From NCBI RefSeq assembly GCF_009827595.1, contig NZ_WTYT01000003.1, forward strand, positions 62,001 through 126,000: DNA of 64,000 bases, given 5' to 3'. The notes beneath the pieces were generated by a model. The model had not been told where the DNA came from, did not search any database, and saw only the letters and a list, made by a program, of their open reading frames with translations. Positions 54,524-63,908 of the stretch are shown in pieces. Position 1 is the first letter of the stretch. Each line of letters opens with the position of its first letter. Both the position numbers and the translations under genes were made by a program. This DNA comes from Altericroceibacterium endophyticum (lineage in GTDB: Bacteria; Pseudomonadota; Alphaproteobacteria; Sphingomonadales; Sphingomonadaceae).

Positions 54524-55834
54524 TTATTCGATATTTCGCCCGGCTTCGCTATTGAACCACAGCGCCGCCAATGTGCCCAAGGCGCCGGAAAGCAGATAGA
54601 CACCCGCTGCCGGCAGACCGAATGAACTGGCCAGTGACAGGGCCACGAGCGGCGCAAAACCAGCCCCGAAGAGCCATGCCAGATCCGACGTCAGGGCCGA
54701 TGCCGTATAGCGAAGCCGCTGCGGGAAGGTTGACGAAAGCGCGCCGGAACATTGCCCGAAGGACAGACCCAGCAGCGCGAAGCCGAGAAACATGAAGACC
54801 ATTTCGCCCAATATTCCGCCATTGAGCAGAATCGGGGCAAAGCCGCTGAAAGCCGCGATAGCCGCCGCGCAATAGCCGAGCACCTTGCGCCGTCCGATTC
54901 GGTCCGCCAGCGCGCCCGAAATCACGATCGCCACGACCCCCACAGCCGCAGCGGCAGCTTCAATTGCCAGAAACAGTGTCGTCTTTTCCTGTGTGTAGAG
55001 CACCACCCAGCTGAGCGGGAACACGGTAACCATGTGAAACAAGGCGAAACTTGCCAGAGGCGCGAATGCCCCCGCGACAATCCGCGAGCCGCTTTCCCGC
55101 ACAACTTCACTGGCTGACGCCGGTTTCAGTTCGCGCTGTTCGAAAAGCGTTTGATATTCAGGCGTCACCACAATCCGCAGCCGGGCGAACAGGGCCACGA
55201 CGTTGATCGCAAAAGCCACGAAGAATGGATAGCGCCAGCCCCAATCAAGAAAATCGGGCGTGGGCAAAGCAGCGATCAGGAACCAGAACAGCAGGCTGGC
55301 CACAATCAGGCCCAGCGGTGCGCCCAATTGCGGCACCATCGCGTACCACCCACGGCGATTCTCCGGCACATTGAGCGCGAGCAGTGAAGCAAGCCCGTCC
55401 CATGAACCGCCGAGTGCCACGCCTTGCCCCATACGGAATAGCGCCAGCAATGCGACCGACCACATGCCGATTGTCTCATACCCCGGCAGGAAGGCGATTG
55501 CCGCGGTCGATCCCCCGAGCAGGAACAGGGCCGTCGTCAGTTTCACACCGCGGCCATAGCGATGATCAATTCCGGTAAAGATCAGCGTGCCGACGGGGCG
55601 CGCGATAAACGCCAAAGCAAAAATGCCGAAACTATACAAAGTGCCAGTCAGCGGATCAGCAAAGGGGAAGACGTGGCTTGGAAAAACAAGCACCGCAGCA
55701 ATGGCAAAGACGAAGAAATCGAAAAATTCCGATGTCCGGCCAATGATCACACCCACCGCGATTTCACCGGGCGCAATAGCGTGCCCGTCTTCGTGAAGCT
55801 GGCGTGCGTCCTGTTCGAGGGTCGTACTGGTCAT
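54524..55834 (-). CDS. MFS transporter, metabolite:proton symporter type
   Basis: A 436-residue transporter with about 12 hydrophobic segments, of the metabolite:H+ symporter group (ProP/KgtP/ShiA-like). Typical motifs are GVIIGRTSEFFDFFVFAIAA in helix 1, ARPVGTLIFTGIDHRYGRG, and FRMGQGVALGGSWDGLASLL. The substrate cannot be read; dicarboxylates, osmolytes or shikimate are carried by relatives. The ATG at 55834 with GGAG upstream is chosen; the open frame continues 96 bases earlier (MRMGDF) with additional ATGs that would add an unusual tail. It diverges from the cyo operon. Confidence 0.85.
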   Translation of the reverse strand: MTSTTLEQDARQLHEDGHAIAPGEIAVGVIIGRTSEFFDFFVFAIAAVLVFPSHVFPFADPLTGTLYSFGIFALAFIARPVGTLIFTGIDHRYGRGVKLTTALFLLGGSTAAIAFLPGYETIGMWSVALLALFRMGQGVALGGSWDGLASLLALNVPENRRGWYAMVPQLGAPLGLIVASLLFWFLIAALPTPDFLDWGWRYPFFVAFAINVVALFARLRIVVTPEYQTLFEQRELKPASASEVVRESGSRIVAGAFAPLASFALFHMVTVFPLSWVVLYTQEKTTLFLAIEAAAAAVGVVAIVISGALADRIGRRKVLGYCAAAIAAFSGFAPILLNGGILGEMVFMFLGFALLGLSFGQCSGALSSTFPQRLRYTASALTSDLAWLFGAGFAPLVALSLASSFGLPAAGVYLLSGALGTLAALWFNSEAGRNIE

Positions 55835-55929
55835 AGGCTCCGGCATTGATAATTCGGGTGTCTGCGCATCGACTCGGCCGCACGTGACGGCAAACCGACT
55901 GCTAACGATTTCAAAATCCCCCATGCGCA

Positions 55930-55943
55930 TTGATCTCGATCAA
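55930..55943 (+). promoter_or_regulatory. FNR/FixK-type box upstream of cyoA
   Basis: TTGATCTCGATCAA is a perfect match to the FNR/FixK/Anr consensus TTGAT-N4-ATCAA. Its centre lies 65 bases before the cyoA ATG and about 27-30 bases before a possible -10 (TATCGG, 55964-55969), which would be a class II activator position if transcription starts near 55976. The divergent MFS start is 96 bases away. Regulation by an FNR or FixK homologue is inferred; none is in the window. Confidence 0.8.
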
Positions 55944-56001
55944 AGGGATTGGACAAAATGCCCTATCGGCGAGTTGAACCGGTGAGCCTAACCGGCGGAA
56001 C

Positions 56002-57093
56002 ATGACTTTCGCACCCGCTTCCAACCCTCTGCTGCCCCGCCTGGGCCTCCCCCTAGCCCTTCCCCCCCTCCTGGGCGGGTGCAGCAGTCTGGTCGTACTC
56101 AGCCCGGCCGGCGATGTCGCGCAGCAGCAAGGCAATCTGGTGCTGATGTCCACCTTGCTGATGCTGGTCATTATCGTGCCTGTCCTGGCGCTGACCGTCT
56201 TGTTCGCTTGGAAATACCGGGCCGCGAACAAGGAAGCGCGTTACGATCCCGATTGGGATCACTCCACCCAGCTGGAACTGGTGATCTGGGCGGCTCCTTT
56301 GTTGATCATTATCTGCCTCGGCGCGCTGACTTGGGTCGGCACGCATATGCTCGATCCGTACCGGCCGCTGGGCAAGAATGCGCCCGCCGAATCCGCGATT
56401 GCGCAGGCCAAGCCGCTGGAAGTCGAAGTGGTTGCGCTCGATTGGAAGTGGCTGTTCATCTATCCCGAAGAAGGCATCGCCACGGTCAATGAATTCGCCG
56501 CCCCGGTGGGACGGCCGATCAATTTCAAGATCTCGGCCAGTTCGGTGATGAACAGCTTCTATATCCCGGCGCTTGCCGGTCAGATCTATGCCATGCCCGG
56601 CATGGAGACCAAGCTGCACGCGGTTTTTGATGAAACCGGCGAATATACCGGTTTCTCTTCCAATTATAGCGGCGCCGGTTTTTCCAAGATGCGTTTTGCT
56701 GCGAACAGCTTGCCCGAAGATGAATTTGAAGCCTGGGTCGCCAAGGCGAAGGCCGGTGGAGGCAATCTAGACCGCGCGACCTATCTGGAACTGGAAAAGC
56801 CCAGCGAAGGGGACCCGGCCAAAACCTACGCCACGGTCGATCCCGAATTGTACAATGCGATCATGAATATGTGCGTCGAACCCGGCAAGATGTGCATGCA
56901 TGATATCATGATGGTGGATGCGAAAGGCGGCGCTGGCGAAGAAAGCATCGGCCAGACCGACCATCTGCTTTACGATAAATACGCGGCTCGCGGCACACAG
57001 GCAGGACCCGCCCACACGCCCGAAACGACCGAGGACAGTGCCCCGCACAGTCCCGCTCATAATGAGCGCCCCCAATCCCATTCCACGCATTGA
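56002..57093 (+). CDS. cyoA: Quinol oxidase subunit II (CyoA-type)
   Basis: A 363-residue subunit II. A lipoprotein signal ends at LLGGC, two membrane segments follow, then a cupredoxin-like periplasmic domain with VVALDWKWLFIYPEEGIATVNEF. The CuA site (CSELCG type) of cytochrome c oxidases is missing: SSNYSGAGFSKMRF stands there instead, so the enzyme takes electrons from quinol. A COX_ARM region and a His-rich tail complete it. The ATG is 2 bases after the GGCGGAA stretch. It begins the cyoABCD-SURF1-regBA operon, behind the FNR-type box. Confidence 0.95.
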   Translation: MTFAPASNPLLPRLGLPLALPPLLGGCSSLVVLSPAGDVAQQQGNLVLMSTLLMLVIIVPVLALTVLFAWKYRAANKEARYDPDWDHSTQLELVIWAAPLLIIICLGALTWVGTHMLDPYRPLGKNAPAESAIAQAKPLEVEVVALDWKWLFIYPEEGIATVNEFAAPVGRPINFKISASSVMNSFYIPALAGQIYAMPGMETKLHAVFDETGEYTGFSSNYSGAGFSKMRFAANSLPEDEFEAWVAKAKAGGGNLDRATYLELEKPSEGDPAKTYATVDPELYNAIMNMCVEPGKMCMHDIMMVDAKGGAGEESIGQTDHLLYDKYAARGTQAGPAHTPETTEDSAPHSPAHNERPQSHSTH

Positions 57094-57121
57094 CAGGCCC
57101 ACGCTTTGATCGGCCCAAGCA

Positions 57122-59149
57122 TTGACAGGCAACGCCATGCACGCACCCATTCCTGAAACCTACAGCCCGATTTTCGGCAAGCTGTCGCTCGATGCGCTTC
57201 CGCTGCACGAACCTATTCTGGTTGCGACATTTGCGGTGGTCGCTCTGGGCGGCATTGCGGTGCTCGCGCTGCTGACGAAATTCCGCCTCTGGGGCTATTT
57301 GTGGAAAGAATGGTTCACCAGCGTGGATCACAAGAAGATCGGGATCATGTATATGATCCTCGGTCTGGTCATGTTTTTGCGCGGCTTTGCCGATGCGGTC
57401 ATGATGCGGTTGCAACAGGCCATGGCCTTTGGCGGATCGGAAGGCTATCTGCCCGCCCATCATTATGATCAGATCTTCACCGCGCATGGTGTAATCATGA
57501 TCTTCTTCGTCGCGATGCCTTTCATCACCGGCTTCATGAACTTCATTGTGCCGCTGCAGATCGGCGCTCGTGACGTGTCCTTCCCTTTCCTGAACAATTT
57601 CAGCTTCTGGATGACCACATCCGGCGCGATATTGTGCATGACATCGCTGTTCGTGGGTGAATTCGCGCAGACAGGCTGGCTGGCTTACCCACCTTTGTCC
57701 GGCATCGCCTACAGTCCCAATGTTGGCGTCGATTATTACATATGGTCGCTGCAGATTGCGGGCGTGGGGACGACCTTATCCGGCATCAACCTGGTCTGCA
57801 CGATTCTGAAGATGCGGGCGCCAGGCATGACGCTGATGAAAATGCCGGTTTTCACCTGGACCTCGCTTTGCGCCAATATTCTGATCGTGGCGTCCTTCCC
57901 CGTCCTGACGGCGGTTCTGGTCCTGCTGGGGCTCGATCGCTACGCCTTCACGAATTTCTTCACCAATGATTTTGGCGGCAACGCCATGATGTATGTGAAC
58001 CTGATCTGGATCTGGGGTCACCCGGAAGTGTATATCCTGATCCTGCCGCTCTTCGGCGTCTTTTCCGAAGTCACGTCCACCTTCTCGGGCAAGCGGCTGT
58101 TTGGCTATACATCCATGGTCTATGCCACGATCTGCATCACCATCCTGTCCTATCTCGTCTGGCTGCACCACTTCTTCACCATGGGGTCGGGGGCGAGCGT
58201 GAACAGCTTCTTCGGAATCACCACCATGGTGATCTCCATCCCCACCGGGGCGAAGCTCTTCAACTGGCTCTTCACCATGTATCGCGGCCGGATTCGCTTC
58301 GAATTGCCGATGATGTGGACCGTTGCCTTCATGATCACTTTCGTCATCGGCGGGATGACCGGCGTGCTGCTGGCCGTGCCACCGGCTGACTTCGTCCTGC
58401 ACAATTCGCTGTTCCTGATTGCGCATTTCCACAATGTGATCATCGGCGGCGTGCTGTTCGGTGCCTTCGCGGCCATCAACTTCTGGTGGCCCAAGGCCTT
58501 CGGCTTCAAGCTCGATACCTTCTGGGGCAAAGTCTCCTTCTGGTGCTGGGTCCCTGGCTTCTATCTGGCCTTCATGCCGCTTTATGTGCTCGGACTGATG
58601 GGCGTGACCCGCCGGATGCGCGTATTTGACGATGGCAGTCTGCAGATCTGGTTCATCATTGCCGGGATCGGCGCCGCGGTCATCGCACTGGGCATTGCCG
58701 CAATGCTGATCCAGTTCGCCGTTTCCATCTGGCGGCGTGAAGAACTGCGCGATGACACCGGTGATCCGTGGAACGGCCGCACGCTGGAATGGGCCACATC
58801 CTCTCCGCCGCCTGAATATAACTTCGCCTTCACGCCGAAAATTCACACATTGGATAGCTGGCATGAAATGAAGGAGCGCGGTTGTGAACGGCCCACATCG
58901 GGCTTCAAGGCGATCCACATGCCCCGCAACACCGGGACCGGCGTCATCCTGTCAGCCATCGCGCTGGCGGTTGGTTTCGCCCTGGTATGGCATATCTGGT
59001 GGCTTGCCGGTGCCGGTATGCTGGGCCTGATCGCCACGGCCATCACCCACACCTTCAACTATAAACGCGACTACTACATTCCCGCCGAAACCGTGGCGGA
59101 GACCGAAGCCGCGCGTACCCGCCAGCTTGCAGCCGCGACCGGAGCCTGA
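57122..59149 (+). CDS. cyoB: Quinol oxidase subunit I (CyoB-type)
   Basis: The catalytic subunit, 675 residues, about 15 membrane helices. Ligand histidines are in the usual places: [13 protein letters not shown] (low-spin heme), [10 protein letters not shown] with the Tyr cross-linked to the CuB histidine, [10 protein letters not shown] (two CuB histidines) and [10 protein letters not shown] (two heme ligands). Length and the extra helices match the cytochrome bo3 type. Whether heme O or heme A fills the active site is not decided by sequence; ctaA in this window could supply heme A. The oxidase reduces oxygen to water and pumps protons. The cyoC gene follows after 3 bases. Confidence 0.97.
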   Translation: MTGNAMHAPIPETYSPIFGKLSLDALPLHEPILVATFAVVALGGIAVLALLTKFRLWGYLWKEWFTSVDHKKIGIMYMILGLVMFLRGFADAVMMRLQQAMAFGGSEGYLPAHHYDQIFTAHGVIMIFFVAMPFITGFMNFIVPLQIGARDVSFPFLNNFSFWMTTSGAILCMTSLFVGEFAQTGWLAYPPLSGIAYSPNVGVDYYIWSLQIAGVGTTLSGINLVCTILKMRAPGMTLMKMPVFTWTSLCANILIVASFPVLTAVLVLLGLDRYAFTNFFTNDFGGNAMMYVNLIWIWGHPEVYILILPLFGVFSEVTSTFSGKRLFGYTSMVYATICITILSYLVWLHHFFTMGSGASVNSFFGITTMVISIPTGAKLFNWLFTMYRGRIRFELPMMWTVAFMITFVIGGMTGVLLAVPPADFVLHNSLFLIAHFHNVIIGGVLFGAFAAINFWWPKAFGFKLDTFWGKVSFWCWVPGFYLAFMPLYVLGLMGVTRRMRVFDDGSLQIWFIIAGIGAAVIALGIAAMLIQFAVSIWRREELRDDTGDPWNGRTLEWATSSPPPEYNFAFTPKIHTLDSWHEMKERGCERPTSGFKAIHMPRNTGTGVILSAIALAVGFALVWHIWWLAGAGMLGLIATAITHTFNYKRDYYIPAETVAETEAARTRQLAAATGA

Positions 59150-59152
59150 AGC

Positions 59153-59782
59153 ATGAGCACTCGCCCCCTCTCCGCCCCCGATGCTGCCGTCGAATTTTAC
59201 GATTTCGACGAGCATGATCACCCGGATGGCCACAGCACGATGCTGGGGTTCTGGATCTATCTGATGAGCGATTGCCTCATCTTTGCGATCCTGTTTGCCA
59301 CCTATGCCGTACTCGGCGGCAACTTTGCCACCGGTCCCGGCCCGCGCGATCTCTTCGAATTGCCGCTGGTGGCGCTGAATACTGCCATGTTGCTGTTTTC
59401 ATCAATCACCTATGGCTTTGCCATGTTGAGCATGCAGAAAAACTGGGTTGGCAAAACCCAGTTCTGGCTGGCCGTGACCGGCTTGTTCGGGGCCTGCTTC
59501 CTGGCAATCGAACTGTATGAATTCAGCCACCTGATCCATATTGGCGCAACGCCGCAGCGTTCAGGCTTTCTGTCGGCTTTTTTCACCCTGGTCGGCACGC
59601 ATGGCCTGCATGTGACCTTCGGTATCATCTGGCTGGTCACCTTGATGATTCAGGTTAGCCGCAAGGGGCTGATTCAGGCGAATAAGCGCCGGTTGATGTG
59701 CCTCAGCCTGTTCTGGCACTTTCTTGACGTCATCTGGATCGGCGTCTTCACCTTTGTCTATCTGATGGGAATGCTGCGATGA
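59153..59782 (+). CDS. cyoC: Quinol oxidase subunit III (CyoC-type)
   Basis: A 209-residue subunit with five hydrophobic segments, typical of the short quinol oxidase subunit III. Signatures are [21 protein letters not shown], the conserved Glu in [13 protein letters not shown], and [14 protein letters not shown], near the end [21 protein letters not shown]. It binds subunit I in the membrane. It overlaps cyoD by 4 bases, so the two are coupled. Confidence 0.95.
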   Translation: MSTRPLSAPDAAVEFYDFDEHDHPDGHSTMLGFWIYLMSDCLIFAILFATYAVLGGNFATGPGPRDLFELPLVALNTAMLLFSSITYGFAMLSMQKNWVGKTQFWLAVTGLFGACFLAIELYEFSHLIHIGATPQRSGFLSAFFTLVGTHGLHVTFGIIWLVTLMIQVSRKGLIQANKRRLMCLSLFWHFLDVIWIGVFTFVYLMGMLR

Positions 59783-60141
59783 GCGATCACAGCCACGAAA
59801 CCACGCATGAATCCGGCGAAGCGCACGGGTCGATGCGCGATTATGTCATCGGCTTCGTCCTGTCGGTCATCCTGACGGCAATCCCGTTCTGGCTGGTAAT
59901 GGCGCGCCCTCTGGAAGGCGGGATTACTGCTGCGCTGATCGTCATTTTCGCCGCCGTGCAGATGGTGGTTCACATGATCTACTTCCTGCATATGAGCCCG
60001 AAATCAGAAGATGGCTGGACCCTGACCTCGTTGATCTTCACGCTGATAATCGTCACGATCATGCTGGCCGGGTCCCTGTGGGTCATGTATCACCTCAACA
60101 CCAATATGATGCCGATGCCGGATATGTCCCAATTGCCATGA
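59779..60141 (+). CDS. cyoD: Quinol oxidase subunit IV (CyoD-type)
   Basis: A 120-residue small subunit with three hydrophobic segments: [40 protein letters not shown] and [22 protein letters not shown], as in CyoD, plus a His-rich N-terminus ([15 protein letters not shown]). It aids copper insertion and assembly of the oxidase. It starts inside cyoC (4-base overlap) and overlaps the SURF1 gene by 4 bases. Confidence 0.92.
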   Translation: MSDHSHETTHESGEAHGSMRDYVIGFVLSVILTAIPFWLVMARPLEGGITAALIVIFAAVQMVVHMIYFLHMSPKSEDGWTLTSLIFTLIIVTIMLAGSLWVMYHLNTNMMPMPDMSQLP

Positions 60142-60896
60142 ATGCCGCCAGCACGTCGCGCAGCCTTGGCTCGCGCGTCCTGTTGGCAGGCCTTGCCCTG
60201 TTGTTTGCTGCCGGTTTCGCAGCATTGGCGCTGTGGCAGATTGATCGGCGGGAATGGAAACATGATCTGATTGACCGGGTGGAGAGCCGCATCCACGCAG
60301 CGCCCGCCCCGGCCCCTGATCCCTCCCGATGGGGTACGCTTACTGAAGATAGCGCCGCCTATCGCCATATTCGGCTGACCGGGCATTATCAGGCCGGGCA
60401 GGACACGCTGGTCCGCGCCGTCAGCGATCTGGGCGCTGGCTATTGGGTGATGACGCCATTTGAAACAGGCACCTACACCGTACTGATCAATCGCGGCTTC
60501 GTGTCGCAGGAACAGGCTGGCAATTATGCGCCCCCGCCACCGGCGCGAAGGGAAATCACCGGATTGTTGCGCATAAGCCAACCCAATGGCGGTTTCCTGC
60601 GCGATAATGATCCGCCATCCGACCGCTGGTTTTCCCGTGATGTCCAGGCCATCGCGCAGCGCCGTGATCTGGAGCGTACAGCACCCTATTTCCTCGATCT
60701 TGACGCCTCATCGCCGGAACCGCTCCAGATGGATGTCGGCACAGGATCATCAGAGGAGGCGTCAGCGCCTGTTGCTGGGCTGACCCGCGTTAACTTCCCC
60801 GACAACCATCTGGTCTATGCTGTCACCTGGGCAGCGCTTATGCTGTTTTCCATATGGGCCGCGTGGACATTCTGGTCGGCGAAAAAACATGAATGA
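60138..60896 (+). CDS. SURF1-family oxidase assembly protein
   Basis: A 252-residue SURF1-like protein with one transmembrane segment near the start (VLLAGLALLFAAGFAALALWQ) and one at the end (VTWAALMLFSIWAAWTFW). The periplasmic part has RHIRLTGHYQAGQDTLVR, VLINRGFVSQE and DNHLVYAVTWAALM, family signatures. SURF1 helps assembly of heme-copper oxidases, probably heme insertion. The ATG at 60138 overlaps the cyoD stop by 4 bases, and its own stop overlaps regB by 8, which places it firmly within the operon. Confidence 0.92.
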   Translation: MNAASTSRSLGSRVLLAGLALLFAAGFAALALWQIDRREWKHDLIDRVESRIHAAPAPAPDPSRWGTLTEDSAAYRHIRLTGHYQAGQDTLVRAVSDLGAGYWVMTPFETGTYTVLINRGFVSQEQAGNYAPPPPARREITGLLRISQPNGGFLRDNDPPSDRWFSRDVQAIAQRRDLERTAPYFLDLDASSPEPLQMDVGTGSSEEASAPVAGLTRVNFPDNHLVYAVTWAALMLFSIWAAWTFWSAKKHE

Positions 60897-62196
60897 CACG
60901 GTGATTACATCGGCGGCAAAACCGGAAAGCGATGCCGGCTGGCGCAATATGCAATTGCTCATCCAGCTACGCTGGACGGCAGTTTTTGGACAGCTCGTCA
61001 CCATCGGGGTGGTTATTGGTGTCTTGGGCATATCGCTGCCCCTGTGGCCCTTGTTGGTGGTGCCGGTCATGCTGGCCGCAATCAATCTCATCAGCTCTGT
61101 GCTGCTGCGCCACTTCCGGGTCGTCAGCAATTTCGAACTGACCGTTGCGCTGCTGGTGGATGTCGTGGCGTTGGGCTGGCAATTGCACCATAGTGGCGGC
61201 GCAGCGAACCCTTTTGCGTCCCTGTTCCTGTTGCAGGTTGTGATCGGCGCGATCATTCTCAAACCAAAATCATCATGGATTGTGGTGGCGACTGCGCTGG
61301 TGGCGCTGGCCGCAATCAATGTGAATGAAGAACCGCTGATCCTCCCTGCACCGCATAACGACGCCCCAATGCGGCTCTATCTGCTCGGCAGCTTTGTCAG
61401 CTTCACCCTTATTGCCATTCTGCTGACCGTTTTCCTCACCCGTATGAGCCGCAATTTGCGGGAGCGCGATGCCGCACTGGCCGCCATCCGGCAGCGCGCG
61501 GCTGAAGAAGATCACATTGTTCGCATGGGTCTGCTCGCCTCTGGCGCAGCGCATGAACTCGGCACGCCCTTATCGTTGATGTCGGTGCTGATCGGCGACT
61601 GGAAACGCTTGCCCCAGCTGGCCGGAGATCGTGAAATTCACGAGGATATTGAAGAGATGGACAATGCAGTGAAACGCTGCAAAACCATCGTCAGCAATAT
61701 TCTGATGTCCGCCGGAGAGGCCCGAGGCGAGGCCCCCCGCGTTACAACTTTACGCAACTTCATCGAGGATATCGTGGCGGAATGGCGGCTTATCCGGCGC
61801 GCCGACACCTTCGAATACCATGATGATCTGGGCAGCGAATTGACGATCGTGGCCGATCCGGCGCTGCGCCAGGTCATCGGCAATATCATCGATAATGCCG
61901 CAGAAGCTTCGCCCGGTTGGATCAGCATCAGCGCCCGCAAGGACGAGACCATGCTCTATCTGACGGTGGAGGATCGCGGTCCCGGCTTTTCAGAGGAAAT
62001 ATTGGCCAGCTTTGGTCATCCATACCGATCGACCAAAGGCAAACCCGGCGGCGGCCTGGGTCTGTTTCTGCTGGTAAATGTGTTACGCAAGATGGGTGGT
62101 CAGGCGCAGGCGGAAAACCGCGAGCAAGGCGGTGCCCGGGTGTTTATGGAATTGCCGCTGAAAGCGCTCGCCTATGAACGGAGAAAAACCGAGTGA
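60889..62196 (+). CDS. regB: Redox-sensing histidine kinase, RegB/PrrB/ActS family
   Basis: A 435-residue sensor kinase with about six membrane segments. The quinone-binding motif of RegB, GGAANPF (residues 103-109), is exact. The phospho-acceptor is H222 in AHELGTPLS, and C264 in VKRCKTIV corresponds in place and number to the redox-active Cys265 of Rhodobacter RegB. A HATPase_c domain follows (IGNIIDNAAEAS, VEDRGPGF, GGLGLFL). RegB senses the quinone pool and redox state. It begins inside the SURF1 gene (8-base overlap) and its stop overlaps regA by 4 bases, so it belongs to the oxidase operon. Confidence 0.95.
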   Translation: MNDTVITSAAKPESDAGWRNMQLLIQLRWTAVFGQLVTIGVVIGVLGISLPLWPLLVVPVMLAAINLISSVLLRHFRVVSNFELTVALLVDVVALGWQLHHSGGAANPFASLFLLQVVIGAIILKPKSSWIVVATALVALAAINVNEEPLILPAPHNDAPMRLYLLGSFVSFTLIAILLTVFLTRMSRNLRERDAALAAIRQRAAEEDHIVRMGLLASGAAHELGTPLSLMSVLIGDWKRLPQLAGDREIHEDIEEMDNAVKRCKTIVSNILMSAGEARGEAPRVTTLRNFIEDIVAEWRLIRRADTFEYHDDLGSELTIVADPALRQVIGNIIDNAAEASPGWISISARKDETMLYLTVEDRGPGFSEEILASFGHPYRSTKGKPGGGLGLFLLVNVLRKMGGQAQAENREQGGARVFMELPLKALAYERRKTE

Positions 62197-62738
62197 CGCA
62201 GGAAAATGCAGAAAGCGGACTGCTGGCCATCATTGAGGATGATGCAGCGTTTGCCCGCACATTAATCCGTTCCTTCGAACGCCGTGGTTACAGCACGATT
62301 CACGCCCGTAGCCATGACGAACTGACCGATCTGCTGCGGCAGTATCAGCCGGATTTTGCGGTGGTGGATCTCAAGCTGGAATCCTCCTCCGGCCTCTCTT
62401 GTGTCGAGGCGCTCCGCGATTCTGACGAAACCATGAAAATCGTGGTGCTGACGGGCTATGCCAGCATCGCCACAGCGGTTGAGGCCATCAAGCTGGGGGC
62501 AAATTATTATCTCGCCAAACCTTCCAATACGGATGACATAGAGGCCGCATTCTCGCGTAAGGAAGGCGATGCCAATATCGAACTCGATGGCCGGCAATCA
62601 TCGCTCAAGACTCTGGAATGGGAACATATTCACCAGACTCTGATCGAAAACGACTTCAATATATCGCAGACCGCGCGGCGCCTGGGCATGCACCGCCGCA
62701 CTTTGGCTCGTAAACTGGAAAAGCGGCAAATCCGCTAA
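62193..62738 (+). CDS. regA: Response regulator, RegA/PrrA/ActR family
   Basis: A 181-residue response regulator made of a receiver domain (LAIIEDDAAF; phospho-acceptor D59 in AVVDLKLESSSGL; lysine in YLAKP) and a C-terminal Fis-type helix-turn-helix (HIHQTLIENDFNISQTARRLGMHRRTLARKLEK). Both parts are as in RegA/PrrA of Rhodobacter, which controls respiration, nitrogen fixation and photosynthesis. It is the last gene of the operon, coupled to regB by a 4-base overlap, and ends 3 bases from the convergent ugd stop, with no terminator visible between. Confidence 0.95.
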   Translation: MTQENAESGLLAIIEDDAAFARTLIRSFERRGYSTIHARSHDELTDLLRQYQPDFAVVDLKLESSSGLSCVEALRDSDETMKIVVLTGYASIATAVEAIKLGANYYLAKPSNTDDIEAAFSRKEGDANIELDGRQSSLKTLEWEHIHQTLIENDFNISQTARRLGMHRRTLARKLEKRQIR

Positions 62739-62741
62739 GGA

Positions 62742-63908
62742 TCAATCCGACCCGAAAAGATCGCGGGTGAAGACCTTGTCGACCACATCCCGAATATCAT
62801 CGGTCACGCGATTGGCGACGATCACGTCGGACTGTTCTTTGAACGCTGCCAGATCATTCACCACCGGTGAATTGAAGAAATCTTCGGTTTCCAGCACGGG
62901 TTCATAGACAATCACCCGGATTCCTTTGCCCTTTACCCGCTTCATGATCCCCTGAATCGAAGACTCACGAAAATTGTCCGAGCCCGCTTTCATCACCAAA
63001 CGATAAACACCCACTGTTTGCGGGTTCCGGGCGATGATGCGTTCGGCAATAAAATCCTTCCGCGTGGAATTGGCATCCACAATGGCGCGGATCAGATTTT
63101 GCGGCACCTCGGAATAATTGGCCAGCAACTGCTTCGTATCCTTCGGCAGGCAATAGCCGCCATAGCCAAAGGAGGGATTATTATAATGGTCGCCAATCCG
63201 CGGATCGAGCCCCACACCATCCACGATCTGCCGCGTATCCATCCCATGCGCCATGGCATAGCTGTCGAGCTCGTTGAAAAATGCAACCCGCATGGCGAGA
63301 TATGTGTTGGCGAACAGTTTGATCGCCTCTGCCTCTGATGGATTGGTGAACAGCACCGGAACGTCGGTTTCCAGCGATCCATCCAGCAGCAATTGCGCAA
63401 AACGTTCAGCCCGCTCCGAACGCTCCCCCACAATGATGCGGGAGGGATGGAGATTGTCGTAAAGCGCACGTCCTTCGCGCAGGAACTCGGGCGAAAACAG
63501 CATTTGCTGTGTGCGCATTTCGCTGCGGATTCCCTCGATATAGCCAACCGGGATGGTGGACTTCACGACAATGGTCGCTTCCAGATTGACCGCCATCACC
63601 GCGCGGATCACGTGTTCCACAGACGACGTATCGAAGGAATTGGTGTCGCTGTCATAATTGGTCGGGGTGGCCACGATCACGAAATCGGCATCGGCATAGG
63701 CCGCCACGGGATCAGTCGTTGCAGTCAGGTCTAGCTGTTTATTGGCGAGATAATCCTCGATCTCCGCATCCACGATCGGACTTTCGCCCCGATTGACCAT
63801 GGCCACGCGTTCTTCGCTGATATCGACGGCAACAACGTTATTTTTCTGTGCCAGAAGTACCGCGTTGGAGAGACCAACATAGCCCAGACCTGCAACCGCA
63901 ATTTTCAT
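62742..63908 (-). CDS. ugd: UDP-glucose 6-dehydrogenase
   Basis: A 388-residue NAD-dependent dehydrogenase that makes UDP-glucuronate, close to E. coli Ugd in length and order. It has [16 protein letters not shown] (NAD-binding), [32 protein letters not shown], the catalytic C253 in [15 protein letters not shown], and NPPSFG-like substrate contacts. The ATG at 63908 is preferred over an upstream extension because it starts right at the Rossmann fold. UDP-glucuronate is a building block for polysaccharides; the next genes lie outside the window. Confidence 0.93.
   Translation of the reverse strand: MKIAVAGLGYVGLSNAVLLAQKNNVVAVDISEERVAMVNRGESPIVDAEIEDYLANKQLDLTATTDPVAAYADADFVIVATPTNYDSDTNSFDTSSVEHVIRAVMAVNLEATIVVKSTIPVGYIEGIRSEMRTQQMLFSPEFLREGRALYDNLHPSRIIVGERSERAERFAQLLLDGSLETDVPVLFTNPSEAEAIKLFANTYLAMRVAFFNELDSYAMAHGMDTRQIVDGVGLDPRIGDHYNNPSFGYGGYCLPKDTKQLLANYSEVPQNLIRAIVDANSTRKDFIAERIIARNPQTVGVYRLVMKAGSDNFRESSIQGIMKRVKGKGIRVIVYEPVLETEDFFNSPVVNDLAAFKEQSDVIVANRVTDDIRDVVDKVFTRDLFGSD

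Noticed and set aside
57776-58918. Open frame of 380 codons on the minus strand within cyoB
   Set aside because: Antisense to the heme-copper oxidase subunit; its composition (Asp, His, Gln, Gly) is typical of a shadow of a membrane protein gene.
56002-60141. Cytochrome c oxidase (ctaCDE) as identity of the oxidase genes
   Set aside because: Subunit II has no CuA cysteines, is a lipoprotein, and subunit I/III/IV sizes fit the cyoABCD quinol oxidase.
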